Assembly: GCF_001905125.1 (NCBI RefSeq)
Contig: NZ_LWLE01000008.1
Coordinates: forward strand, 1 to 64,000
DNA length: 64,000 nt
Reading direction: 5' to 3'
From: Streptomyces sp. TSRI0281
Lineage (GTDB): Bacteria; Actinomycetota; Actinomycetes; Streptomycetales; Streptomycetaceae
The position numbers and the translations under genes were made by a program. A model generated the notes under the pieces. That model was not told where the DNA came from and searched no databases. It worked only from the letters and a program-made list of their open reading frames with translations. Below, one piece after another: positions 17,518 to 25,390 of the stretch. Every line of letters begins with the position of its first letter. Within the stretch, counting starts at the first letter, position 1.

Positions 17518-18842
17518 GACGCGGCGATTCCCTGCTCCTTGAGGATGTCGGCGAGCTGCTTGTCGAGCTCCCCCAGCTTCGTCTTGATGTCCAGGTCGCA
17601 GTCGGCCATCAGCGCGTTGACGGTCTCCGCGGTCGTCTGCCGCACCGGGGTCCAGTTGGGGATGGACGGGGCGTACCGGCCGGAGTTCTCGTACACGTCG
17701 GCGTACGTCTTCCAGCGGGGGTCGGGGCGGACCTCGGAGACGTCCACCGTCTTGTTGACGGGCAGTTGCACGGTGAAGCCGGTGTCGCCCTGCATCCCGA
17801 TCTTCTGCCCCTCGGCGGAGAGGGCGAAGTCGGCGAAGGAGTCCTGGCCCGCCATGTTCTCGGAGCCCGCCATCAGATAGACGGAGGCGCCCTCGGCGAG
17901 GACGGTCGCGTCCTTGGGCCCCTTGGGCATCGGCACGACCTCGTACTTGTCCTTGCCGAGTGTCTCGTCGAAGCGGGGCAGCAGGTAGGGCCCGACGACG
18001 AACATGCCGGTCCGGCCCGCCTCGAACGTCTCATTCGTGGGCGGGGTTTCCATGGTCACGGCACCGGGCTGGATGACCTTGTCCTTGCAGCCGAGATCGC
18101 GGAACCACTGCGTGGCCGCCACCGATTCCTTGGTGCTCATCGTGGGCTTGTACGTGCCCTTTCCGGCTTCGGTGATGAAGTCGCCGCCCGCGGCCCAGAG
18201 GAAGTTGGAGAAGTACCAGGAGGCGTATCCGCGCTTGGTGGAGAGCGGGGCGGCAAGGCCGGAGGTGTTGTTCTTGCCGTCACCGTCCGGGTCCTCGGTG
18301 GTGAAGGCGGAGGCCATCGCGGAGAAGTCGTCCCAGCTCCGCGGGACCTCCAGCTTCAGCTTCTCCCGCCAGTCCTTGCGGATGAGCAACGCGGACGCCT
18401 GTGCCGAGTACGGCAGGCCGAACTGCTTGCCGTCCACGCTCTTGCCGGAGTCCAGCCCCTGGCCGATGATCTGTTCGGCGCTCTTGATCTTGCCGAGGTC
18501 GATCTCGCGGAGCAGGCCCTGGCTGTGCATGGCACCGAGCTGCGTCACATCGTTCATGACGATGTCGGGCAGGTTCTTCTGCGCGGCCCGCTGCTGCAGT
18601 TTGGTCTCGAAGTCGTCGAAGATCGCCGTGACCTTGACCTTGAAGCCCGTCGCCTTCTCGAACGCGGCAGCGAGCTTGAGCGTGCCCTTCTCCCCCGGTC
18701 CGCCCGGTGTCGTCCTGGTCCATAGTTCGAGCGGTGCCTTGGAGTCCTGTTTGGCGGACACTCCCGCAGGCCCTGATGTACAGCTGGTGAGGACCAGCGC
18801 CGAGGCGAGGAACCCCGCACCGACCCAGTGCGATCTCTGCAT
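17514..18842 (-). CDS. Sugar ABC transporter substrate-binding lipoprotein
   Basis: A 442-residue family-1 solute-binding protein. The signal MQRSHWVGAGFLASALVLTS ends in a lipobox (LTSC), so the mature protein is anchored to the membrane. Typical segments are TLKLAAAFEKATGFKVKVTA, LPDIVMNDVTQLGAMHSQGL, GKQFGLPYSAQASALLIRKD and WDDFSAMASAFT. It should capture oligosaccharides for the two permeases downstream and is the first gene of the leftward polysaccharide locus, with a LacI-type operator 35-48 bases before its start codon. Confidence 0.87.
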   Translation of the reverse strand: MQRSHWVGAGFLASALVLTSCTSGPAGVSAKQDSKAPLELWTRTTPGGPGEKGTLKLAAAFEKATGFKVKVTAIFDDFETKLQQRAAQKNLPDIVMNDVTQLGAMHSQGLLREIDLGKIKSAEQIIGQGLDSGKSVDGKQFGLPYSAQASALLIRKDWREKLKLEVPRSWDDFSAMASAFTTEDPDGDGKNNTSGLAAPLSTKRGYASWYFSNFLWAAGGDFITEAGKGTYKPTMSTKESVAATQWFRDLGCKDKVIQPGAVTMETPPTNETFEAGRTGMFVVGPYLLPRFDETLGKDKYEVVPMPKGPKDATVLAEGASVYLMAGSENMAGQDSFADFALSAEGQKIGMQGDTGFTVQLPVNKTVDVSEVRPDPRWKTYADVYENSGRYAPSIPNWTPVRQTTAETVNALMADCDLDIKTKLGELDKQLADILKEQGIAAS

Positions 18843-19328
18843 GACAACTCCTGTTTCGCCGCATCACAGCTGGCCTGGAAAGCGCTTGCTGGGGACGCTA
18901 ACGGGGTCGGAATCTGCGGTCAATAGTCCGATGAATACAAAAATCTCGCGACGGCCCGTCGAACACGCGGCTGACACACCCCTGCATGTCACCCCTGCGA
19001 CGCAACGCCTCCACAAGAGGAATGCCCGCCCCCAGATATCGCCCGACGGACCGGCAGACCAGCCACTCAGGACGCCGACCACCCGCCTCCGCACCCTCAC
19101 GTACGGACACGAGAGCAGCCGGGGCGTGACGAGCACAAGGCAACGGGGAACCGTCTAGGGGCTTTTCCAGTCATCCGATGTATCGTGCTGCAGGCACGCG
19201 GACCACAATGTCGAACAAGCCACGCCAATCCACGACATCCGGTCGGACATTTCCCCACACGCCCAACCAGGGCCGAGCGTCGCGTCGCTGACGAGCCGTC
19301 AACTGAGGTGCTGAGGAGCGCAATCCGC
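18843..19328. other. Divergent intergenic region
   Basis: This 486-base gap separates the leftward transporter operon from the rightward dehydrogenase. It holds the operator-like palindrome near 18880 and an AT-richer stretch (18905-18960, with TCAATAGTCCGATGAATAC) that probably carries the transporter promoter. No convincing small gene is visible. Confidence 0.5.
18877..18890. promoter_or_regulatory. LacI-type operator upstream of transporter operon
   Basis: GGAAAGCGCTTGCT contains the perfect 8-base palindrome AAGCGCTT (18880-18887) with a central CG, the usual core of LacI/GalR-family operators. It lies just upstream of the binding-protein start. No LacI gene is adjacent; the regulator would be encoded elsewhere. 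Confidence 0.55.
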
Positions 19329-20339
19329 ATGAACGATCCGGCAGCCAGGCCGACAGCACTGTTGGTCATGGAGGAAGAACGCAGGGCAGACGTCTACCCC
19401 CGCGAGGTTCTGGCCGGTATCGACCGGCTCGTGGACCGGCAGGGACCGCCCCTCACGCGGCGGCGACTCGACGAGGATCCCGATGTGCTGCGAGGGATCG
19501 ACGTGCTGCTCACGGGCTGGGGCGCGCCCGTCCTCGACGCCGCCCTCCTGTCGCACGCCCCTCGGCTGCGGGCCGTCCTCGTCGCGGCGGGCTCGGTGCG
19601 GCACCTGACCACGCCCGCGTTCTGGGCACGCGACATCCCGATCGTCTCCGCGGCCGCGGCCAACGCCATACCGGTGGCGGAGTTCACCCTGGCCCAGGTC
19701 CTTCTCGGACTGAAGCAGGTACACCGCATCACCCGCGACGTGGCGAGCAGCCGTCGCTTCCCGCACAATCCCCAGGTCCCGGGCGCCTACCGCTCACGCG
19801 TGGGCCTGGTGGGGCTCGGGCACATCGGCCGCCTCGTCGCCGCCCACCTCGGCCGCTTCGACATCGAGGTCCTCGCCACGGACCCCGTCGCCTCCGCCGG
19901 CACGGCCCTGCGGGCGGGCGTCCGGCTCGTCGGCATCGAGGAACTCTTCGCCACCTGCCATGTCGTCAGTCTCCACGCACCCCTCCTGCCCGAGACCCAC
20001 GGCATGATCGGGACCCGGCTGCTGAACTCCCTGGTGCCGGGCGCCACACTGATCAACACCGCGCGTGGCGCGCTCCTCGACGAGAGCGCCGCAGCCGACG
20101 TCCTGCGCGCGAGGCCCGACCTCACCGCCGTACTGGATGTGACCCACCCGGAGCCTCCGGCCGACGACTCGCCGCTCTTCACCCTTCCCAACGTCGTCCT
20201 GACCCCCCACCTCGGCGGCGCCCTCGGGGCCGAACGCCACCGCCTCGGAGAGCTCGTGCTCGACGAACTCCGCCGCTTCACCCGGAACGAGCCCCTCCAG
20301 TACGCCATCGACCCCGCCCACGCCGCGTCGCTGGCCTGA
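19329..20339 (+). CDS. D-isomer-specific 2-hydroxyacid dehydrogenase
   Basis: A 336-residue NAD-dependent dehydrogenase of the D-2-hydroxyacid family. The nucleotide-binding motif is VGLVGLGHIGRLVAAHLGRF (residues 158-177), and the catalytic triad is Arg246 (NTARGALLDE), Glu275 (HPEPPADDSPLF) and His294 (TPHLGGALG). It interconverts 2-hydroxy and 2-keto acids; the substrate is unknown, but its divergent position next to a uronate/fucose-type locus suggests a sugar-acid derivative. ATG 19329 follows GAGGAG; the open frame back to 19185 lacks conserved sequence. Confidence 0.82.
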   Translation: MNDPAARPTALLVMEEERRADVYPREVLAGIDRLVDRQGPPLTRRRLDEDPDVLRGIDVLLTGWGAPVLDAALLSHAPRLRAVLVAAGSVRHLTTPAFWARDIPIVSAAAANAIPVAEFTLAQVLLGLKQVHRITRDVASSRRFPHNPQVPGAYRSRVGLVGLGHIGRLVAAHLGRFDIEVLATDPVASAGTALRAGVRLVGIEELFATCHVVSLHAPLLPETHGMIGTRLLNSLVPGATLINTARGALLDESAAADVLRARPDLTAVLDVTHPEPPADDSPLFTLPNVVLTPHLGGALGAERHRLGELVLDELRRFTRNEPLQYAIDPAHAASLA

Positions 20340-20389
20340 GACGGCGCCTCCGGCCGACGCCGCGGACGACGCCGCGGCGCGGCCGGACG

Positions 20390-20460
20390 ACAGGTCATGG
20401 CGAGACAACAGGTCATGGCGACGCGCCCGCCGCACAGATATTGCTGGCAATGCGCAATTT
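20390..20460. promoter_or_regulatory. Short repeats and AT-rich inverted repeat before DUF3533 gene
   Basis: ACAGGTCATGGCGA occurs at 20390 and 20408 (18-base period). Immediately after, the AT-rich stretch ATTGCTGGCAATGCGCAATT (20440-20459) contains the inverted repeat ATTGC-TG-GCAAT. This is the only AT-rich stretch in the 233-base gap and is a candidate promoter/operator for the membrane protein. Confidence 0.4.
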
Positions 20461-20572
20461 GTGAACTCCGTCCGCCGACGATGGGCAGGCGCGGAACGGG
20501 ACGGGAGCACCACCCTTCACGGGCTTCCGGACCGCCGCCCCACCATGCCCGAACCAGCATCCACGGAGAACC

Positions 20573-21847
20573 ATGGCCTCTGCGATCCCCCCGGACGCCC
20601 CGGCCCCACAGGCAGGTGCCGGCGCCCTCGTCCGGCACGCCAAGCTGTGGCTCGTACCGACCGTCCTCAGCGCACTGGTCGCGCTGGTCCTGTCGCTCCT
20701 CTACATGGGCGGCATCCTCAACCCGAGCGACTCCTTGCGCAGGCTGCCCATCGCCCTCGTCGACGAGGACCGGAGCCGCCCGCTGCCGGGACAGCGGCAG
20801 AACCTGGGGAAGCAGCTCGCCGCCTCGGTCAGCTCGGCCGGCCCCTCGGACACCGTGCGGTGGCGACGGCTCGGCCTCGCGGCGGCCGAGGACGAGCTGG
20901 CCTCCGGCAAGGTCTTCGGCGCATTGATCATTCCGGACGGCTTCACCACGTCCGTCGGTGCCCTGACCACCAGCCGGGCGACAGTCCGGCCGACGCTCAC
21001 CGTGCTGACCAACCCCGGCCTCGGGAGCCTCGGCTCCTCACTCGCGGCCCAGATCAACCAGACGGCGGCCCACCGGGCTTCACTGGAGCTCGGCAAGCAG
21101 CTCACGGCCTCCGCCGCCGTCCCCACCACGCGCCTGCTTCTGACCGACCCCGTGACCGTCACCACCCGCGTCGGCCATCCGATCGGCCGGCACAGCGGCC
21201 TCGGGCTGACCGCCTTCTACTACACCCTGCTGCTCGTCCTGAGCGGCTTCATCGGAGGGAACCTCGTCAACAGCGGCGTCGACACCGCGCTCGGATACGC
21301 CGACAGCGAGATCGGCCCCTGGCACACCCGCCGGCCGACCGTCCCCATCAGCCGCACCCAGACACTGCTGCTGAAAATGCTGATGACAGCGGGCATCTCC
21401 GTGCTGACCACCACGCTCGTCATGGTGGCGACGGTCTCGATCCTGGGCATGGACGCCACACACCTGCCGATGCTGTGGCTCTTCTCCTACTGCGCGACCG
21501 TGGCCGTCGGCCTGGGAGTCCAGGCCATCAACGCCGCCTTCGGCGGGATCGGACAGCTCGTCTCGATGTTCGTCTTCATCGCGCTGGCCCTCCCCTCCTC
21601 CGGTGCCACCGTCCCGCTGGAGGCCACCCCCGGCTTCTACCGCTTCCTGGCCACCTTCGAGCCGATGCGCCAACTCAGCTCCGGGGTACGGTCCCTCCTC
21701 TACTTCGACGCCCGCGCCGACGCGGGTCTGACCCGCGGCTGGACCATGATCGCCGTGGGCTTCGTCCTCGCCCTGGCGTTCGGATTCGCCATGACCCACT
21801 ACTACGACCGCAGGGGCCTGCGCCGTCTCACCCCGCAACCCGCGTGA
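20573..21847 (+). CDS. DUF3533/YhgE-Pip-like integral membrane protein
   Basis: A 424-residue protein with one N-terminal helix (LWLVPTVLSALVALVLSLLY), an extracytoplasmic domain of about 170 residues (PIALVDEDRSRPLPGQ; FGALIIPDGFTTSV), and five or so C-terminal helices from about residue 215 (GLTAFYYTLLLVLSGFIGG). This layout is that of ABC-2-type/YhgE-Pip and SNG1-like DUF3533 proteins, implicated in export or drug tolerance. ATG 20573 follows GGAG. It appears monocistronic. Confidence 0.75.
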   Translation: MASAIPPDAPAPQAGAGALVRHAKLWLVPTVLSALVALVLSLLYMGGILNPSDSLRRLPIALVDEDRSRPLPGQRQNLGKQLAASVSSAGPSDTVRWRRLGLAAAEDELASGKVFGALIIPDGFTTSVGALTTSRATVRPTLTVLTNPGLGSLGSSLAAQINQTAAHRASLELGKQLTASAAVPTTRLLLTDPVTVTTRVGHPIGRHSGLGLTAFYYTLLLVLSGFIGGNLVNSGVDTALGYADSEIGPWHTRRPTVPISRTQTLLLKMLMTAGISVLTTTLVMVATVSILGMDATHLPMLWLFSYCATVAVGLGVQAINAAFGGIGQLVSMFVFIALALPSSGATVPLEATPGFYRFLATFEPMRQLSSGVRSLLYFDARADAGLTRGWTMIAVGFVLALAFGFAMTHYYDRRGLRRLTPQPA

Positions 21848-21940
21848 GGTTCCGGCCCCGGACGCGCTCGCCCCCAGGTCCACGGGGTCGCTGCCGGGGC
21901 AGGCCGAGGGGTGGGTCACGGCCGCATAGACTCCCCGGTC

Positions 21941-22768
21941 ATGAACGTACTGATCTCTGTGGACATGGAAGGCATCTCGGGGATCGTGCATCCCACCGAG
22001 ACCAACCCGGATCGCTACGACTACGAGCGCGGCCGGGCGTTGATGACGGCCGAGGCGAACGCCGTGATCGCCGGTGTGCTGGAGGCCGAACCCTCCGCCA
22101 CGGTTCTGGTGGCCGACGCACACGGGCCGTTCCGCAACCTGCTGCCGGAGGAGCTCGACCGCCGGGCCCACCTGGTCCGCGGCAAGCCGCGCCCGCTGGG
22201 CATGCTCGGCGGCCTCGACGAACACACCGACGCCGTCATGCTGGTCGGCTACCATGCCCGCGCCGGTGGTGGGCCGGCCGTGCTGGCACACACCATGAAT
22301 GACGGCATCCTCGACGTACGCGTGGCCGGGCGGCCCATGGGGGAGATCGGTCTCAACGCCGCCATGGCCGGGCACATGGGCGCGCCGGTCGTGCTGCTCA
22401 GCGGCGACGACGCCGCCTGCGCCGAATTCGGTGACCTGGTCCCCGCCGCGGTCACCGTCGCGGTCAAGCAGGCTCTCGGTCAGGCCGCCGCTGTCGCTCT
22501 GCACCCCGAAGAGGCCCGGGAGCGCCTGCGCCGGGCGGCGGCCGAAGCCCTCGCCCGGCGAGCAGGGGTCTCGCCGCTCGCCCTTGCCGGACCGCTCGAT
22601 GTCGAGGTGGACCTCTACAGCCCGCACACGGTCGATCTGGCGACACTCGTACCGGGCGTCTCCCGTGCCGAGGGCGGCCGGACGATCACCTTCACCGCCG
22701 CTCACTTCGCCGACGCCTACCGGCTGATCCTGCTGATCGCCCAGCTCGCGGGCATCAAACCCGCCTGA
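21941..22768 (+). CDS. M55-family D-aminopeptidase (DppA-like)
   Basis: A 275-residue zinc peptidase of the DppA family, which cleaves N-terminal D-amino acids from peptides. Expected metal ligands are visible: Asp8 and Glu10 in ISVDMEGISG, His61 in VADAHGP, His105 in VGYHARAG and Glu135 in MGEIGLNAAMAGH; LAHTMND is the nucleophile region. There is no ribosome site before ATG 21941; TAGACT (21927-21932) sits 8 bases upstream, a pattern expected of leaderless transcription. It connects functionally with the peptide-salvage island at 49-64 kb but is not physically linked to it. Confidence 0.85.
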   Translation: MNVLISVDMEGISGIVHPTETNPDRYDYERGRALMTAEANAVIAGVLEAEPSATVLVADAHGPFRNLLPEELDRRAHLVRGKPRPLGMLGGLDEHTDAVMLVGYHARAGGGPAVLAHTMNDGILDVRVAGRPMGEIGLNAAMAGHMGAPVVLLSGDDAACAEFGDLVPAAVTVAVKQALGQAAAVALHPEEARERLRRAAAEALARRAGVSPLALAGPLDVEVDLYSPHTVDLATLVPGVSRAEGGRTITFTAAHFADAYRLILLIAQLAGIKPA

Positions 22769-22804
22769 GGGCCGTCCCGTCCGTCTCCGTGACGGCCGGC
22801 CGCC

Positions 22805-22843
22805 CGGTGCGGGCCGAGCCCCTCGTGCGCTCGGCCCCCACCG
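22805..22843. terminator. Bidirectional terminator between convergent genes
   Basis: GGGCCGAGC (22811-22819) pairs with GCTCGGCCC (22829-22837), extended by CGGTG/CACCG on the outside with one mismatch. It lies between the D-aminopeptidase and the second JmjC-like gene, which end toward each other. Confidence 0.7.
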
Positions 22844-22890
22844 GGCCGGGCGCGGACGAGCCCGTGCCCGGCCTCGCGCTCATGGCCGGG

Positions 22891-23793
22891 TCAGCCCAGA
22901 AGTGCGCTCAAGGAACCGTTGGCGGTGCGCTGTTCGCCGCGCATCGCGCCACGGGCCAGACGCACCAGTTCGTCCGGCGTGAGGTCGGTGAGCGTGCGGT
23001 GGAAATGCGCGATGAGGTCGCTCGCGGCCCCGGACAGTGCCGCGTCGTCGTTGGGGCGGGCGGGCAGTCCGTCGCCGTCCAGCAGGAGTGCTTCGAGAAC
23101 GGCGTACAGATGGGCGGAACCGGCCTCGCGGACCGTGAGCGAGAGGTGGGCCGAGGCACTTTCCCCGGCCGTCTCGGCCATATGCGCGAACCCTCGTGGT
23201 ACGTAGAGGACTTCGCCCTGCCGCAGAACCACGTCCAGCAACGGCTCGCCCGGCTCGCCGTCCACGCGCTCGGGCTGCCAGTTCCCGTCGGGCGGTCCCG
23301 GATACACCCGCCACCGCTTCGAGCCGTGGATCTGCACGGCCAGCACGTCGGCGTCGTCGCGGTGCACAGGACGGCCCTGCGTTCCCGGCGGGGTGAGGAA
23401 GAAGAATGCCTCCACCTGGCGTCGGAAGCGCTCCGCGAGCCCGTCGGCCAGCTCCCGTACGCCCGCGTGCCACTGGTCGACGTACCGCAGTAGGAGCGTC
23501 GCGCCCTCCTCGCCGACCAGTCGTCGTACGGCCCCCGCGTCCAGGTAGCGGTCGTCGATCCCGCCCAGGATGACGCGAGGGGAACAGTAGCGCTCCTGCG
23601 GTACGGGGCCGTCCCTGTGCACGAGCGTCGCGTAAGGGGCGGTGAGGAGTCCCGCGTCCAGGATCCGGTCCAGCTCGGCGACCGTGAGTACGTCCGGCGG
23701 AGGGGTACGGGGGCGCAGCACGGCGGGGGTGCGGCGCCACAGTGTGTGGTGAAATGCCTGCTCGTCGTTCACATATCGTGCGAGCCAGTCCAT
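22891..23793 (-). CDS. JmjC-like (cupin-fold) Fe(II)/2-oxoglutarate oxygenase, second copy
   Basis: A 300-residue JmjC/ROX-type protein. The iron triad can be read as His144 and Asp146 in RPVHRDDADVLAVQI and His204 in VLYVPRGFAHMAET; GSKRWRVYPGPP after the first two ligands and GEVLYVPRG before the last are the standard strands of bacterial JmjC protein hydroxylases. Family members hydroxylate Arg, His, Asp or Asn side chains of proteins or peptides. The N-terminal MDWLARYV matches the paralogue upstream (MDWLERCV), so ATG 23793 is preferred over ATG 23814; GAGG precedes it. It follows its paralogue by 34 bases and the small peptide gene lies one gene further upstream. Confidence 0.8.
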   Translation of the reverse strand: MDWLARYVNDEQAFHHTLWRRTPAVLRPRTPPPDVLTVAELDRILDAGLLTAPYATLVHRDGPVPQERYCSPRVILGGIDDRYLDAGAVRRLVGEEGATLLLRYVDQWHAGVRELADGLAERFRRQVEAFFFLTPPGTQGRPVHRDDADVLAVQIHGSKRWRVYPGPPDGNWQPERVDGEPGEPLLDVVLRQGEVLYVPRGFAHMAETAGESASAHLSLTVREAGSAHLYAVLEALLLDGDGLPARPNDDAALSGAASDLIAHFHRTLTDLTPDELVRLARGAMRGEQRTANGSLSALLG

Positions 23794-23827
23794 CGTTGCC
23801 TCTTCGTGTTCCATGCCGTCGGCCTGA

Positions 23828-24697
23828 TCAGACGGTCTGGCGGTTGCTGTACGCACGCGGCCGTGCCCGGCCGATGACATCCTCCGGAGTGACCGCGTCG
23901 AGCCGCGCGCGCAGATGGTCCAGGAGTCCGGCGGCGGAGTGCAGCAGGGCGTCGTCGTCCAGTGGACGGCCCGGCAGCGAAAGGCCGTCCACGAGCTGTG
24001 CCAGCAGAGCGCCGCGCAGATGTTCCGCACCGGCTTCCCTGACGACCACCGTCAGATGGGCCGACGACTCGTCGCCCACGGCCGCGGCGGTGTGGGCGAA
24101 TCCCCTCGGCACATACAGCACTTCGCCCGCCCGGAGGACCGTGTCCAGCAGGGGCTCTCCCGGATCCTCCTCACGGACCGGCGCCCAGTCGCCGTCGCCC
24201 GGCCCCGCGTACACCTGCCAGTGCTTGGCACCGCTGAGCTGGATGGCCAGCAGGTCCCCGTCGTCCCGGTGCACCGGACCCCGGCGGCCGGGAAGGCTCA
24301 GGAAGTAGAACGCCTCGACGAGCCGGCCGAGCCGCGCGGCGATGCCGTCGGTGAGCTCACGCACCGGGGGATGCCATTGGTCGACGTAACGGAACTGCAG
24401 CGTCGCCCGCTCCTCACGGATGAGCCGGCGCACCGCCGCCGCATCGACGTAACCCTCGGCGGGATGCCCGGTGATCACCCGCGCCGGGCAGAAACGCTCG
24501 TCGGCGATGCCGCCCTGTGCGGTGTAGAGGCCGACGTACGGAACGCGCAGCAGCCCGCCGTCCAGGAGGGCATCCACGTCCGTGCGGGTCAGCACCTCCA
24601 ACGGCGGGTTCCCCGGCCGCAGGAGCACCGGCCTCTTGCGCCAGTACGAGCCCAGGAGCTGTTCCACGTCCGGTACACACCGCTCCAGCCAGTCCAT
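23828..24697 (-). CDS. JmjC-like (cupin-fold) Fe(II)/2-oxoglutarate oxygenase, first copy
   Basis: A 289-residue paralogue of the next gene. The iron-binding pattern is again HRDD (in GPVHRDDGDLLAIQLSG) and a distal His in VLYVPRGFAHTAAA. Both copies share YVDQWH, VEAFYFL or VEAFFFL, and GEPLLDxVLRxGEVLYVPRG, indicating tandem duplication, while N-terminal substrate-side segments (FCPARVITGHPAEG against YCSPRVILGGIDDR) differ. ATG 24697 follows GAGGAAGGA. The gene begins 92 bases downstream of a small exported peptide gene, separated from it by a perfect hairpin. The most economical reading is that the two enzymes modify that peptide, but this is inference. Confidence 0.8.
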   Translation of the reverse strand: MDWLERCVPDVEQLLGSYWRKRPVLLRPGNPPLEVLTRTDVDALLDGGLLRVPYVGLYTAQGGIADERFCPARVITGHPAEGYVDAAAVRRLIREERATLQFRYVDQWHPPVRELTDGIAARLGRLVEAFYFLSLPGRRGPVHRDDGDLLAIQLSGAKHWQVYAGPGDGDWAPVREEDPGEPLLDTVLRAGEVLYVPRGFAHTAAAVGDESSAHLTVVVREAGAEHLRGALLAQLVDGLSLPGRPLDDDALLHSAAGLLDHLRARLDAVTPEDVIGRARPRAYSNRQTV

Positions 24698-24716
24698 CGG
24701 TCGGTCCTTCCTCGAA

Positions 24717-24748
24717 GGGACCCGCCGATGCGGACATCGGCGGGTCCC
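24717..24748 (-). terminator. Perfect hairpin between peptide gene and JmjC genes
   Basis: GGGACCCGCCGATG (24717-24730) pairs completely with CATCGGCGGGTCCC (24735-24748) around a 4-base loop. Positioned after the peptide stop codon (24790) and just before the ribosome site of the first oxygenase, it would act as a partial terminator or mRNA stabiliser, giving more peptide transcript than enzyme transcript. Confidence 0.75.
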
Positions 24749-24789
24749 GGTCATGCGTGCGTGCACTCGCGTGCGCGTCGGTCAGCCGA

Positions 24790-24981
24790 TCAGATGACGT
24801 CGGGGTAGCAGTCCCCGCAGCCGGCCTCGATCTTCTGGTCCGACGCCGGAGGTGCGGCGGCGTGCCCGACGGACGGCGCGAAGAGCGCACCTCCGGCAAC
24901 GGCGAGCGCCGCCACGCTCAGCGCCGCGCGCTTGGAGATCTCCGTACGCTTCGACGGCTCCGCGACCTGGAAAGACGACAT
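24790..24981 (-). CDS. Small exported peptide, putative substrate of the adjacent JmjC enzymes
   Basis: A 63-residue protein. After a polar, charged N-terminus (MSSFQVAEPSKRTEISKR) comes a hydrophobic Ala/Val-rich segment, about residues 19-43, with a signal-peptidase-like ending (VGHAAA). The remaining tail is short: PPASDQKIEAGCGDCYPDVI. Its CGDC motif, Tyr, Pro and two Asp residues are candidate sites for crosslinking or hydroxylation. ATG 24981 follows GAGGAG at 5-base spacing, a strong ribosome site. The gene heads a three-gene unit with two JmjC-like oxygenases, separated from them by a hairpin, which is the layout of many ribosomal-peptide precursor genes. I do not recognise the family; it could also be a plain secreted peptide. 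Confidence 0.65.
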   Translation of the reverse strand: MSSFQVAEPSKRTEISKRAALSVAALAVAGGALFAPSVGHAAAPPASDQKIEAGCGDCYPDVI

Positions 24982-25140
24982 GACCACTCCTCTCCCCGAC
25001 TGCGGTGTGCGCCGCGGCCGGGTGTTCGATCGGCCCCGGTTCCGAGGCCGGGACTGATCTTGCTTCGGGCCACGCGCGCAGGAGAAGCGGCACTGACGTG
25101 TTCCATACGCCGCTTACGGATCCCTGACGCGCCCTCACCC

Positions 25141-25184
25141 GCGCGGAAACCCTTGGCGGGACCTGCGCGGAAACCCTTGGCGGG
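25141..25184. repeat. 20-base direct repeat upstream of peptide gene
   Basis: GCGCGGAAACCCTTGGCGGG occurs perfectly at 25141-25160 and 25165-25184 (24-base period), about 160 bases upstream of the peptide start codon. The region is otherwise noncoding, so the repeat may be an activator or repressor site for the peptide/JmjC unit. Confidence 0.6.
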
Positions 25185-25390
25185 TGAATCTCGGCGTGAT
25201 CGGATCGGGCCCGGCTCCGGGACATCCGCGAGCTCCTTGAGCGGCGGAGCGGCGGCAGATGGTGCTGGGCGAGGACGACCCGCCACCCGGTCGCGGGGCA
25301 CCCCGCCGGTCGGCACCGGGGCTCCGCGCCCGGCCACCGCGAACGGCGAGAGCGGGGGCTGCTCGGCGGCCGTCGCCGGACCCGCGCCGC

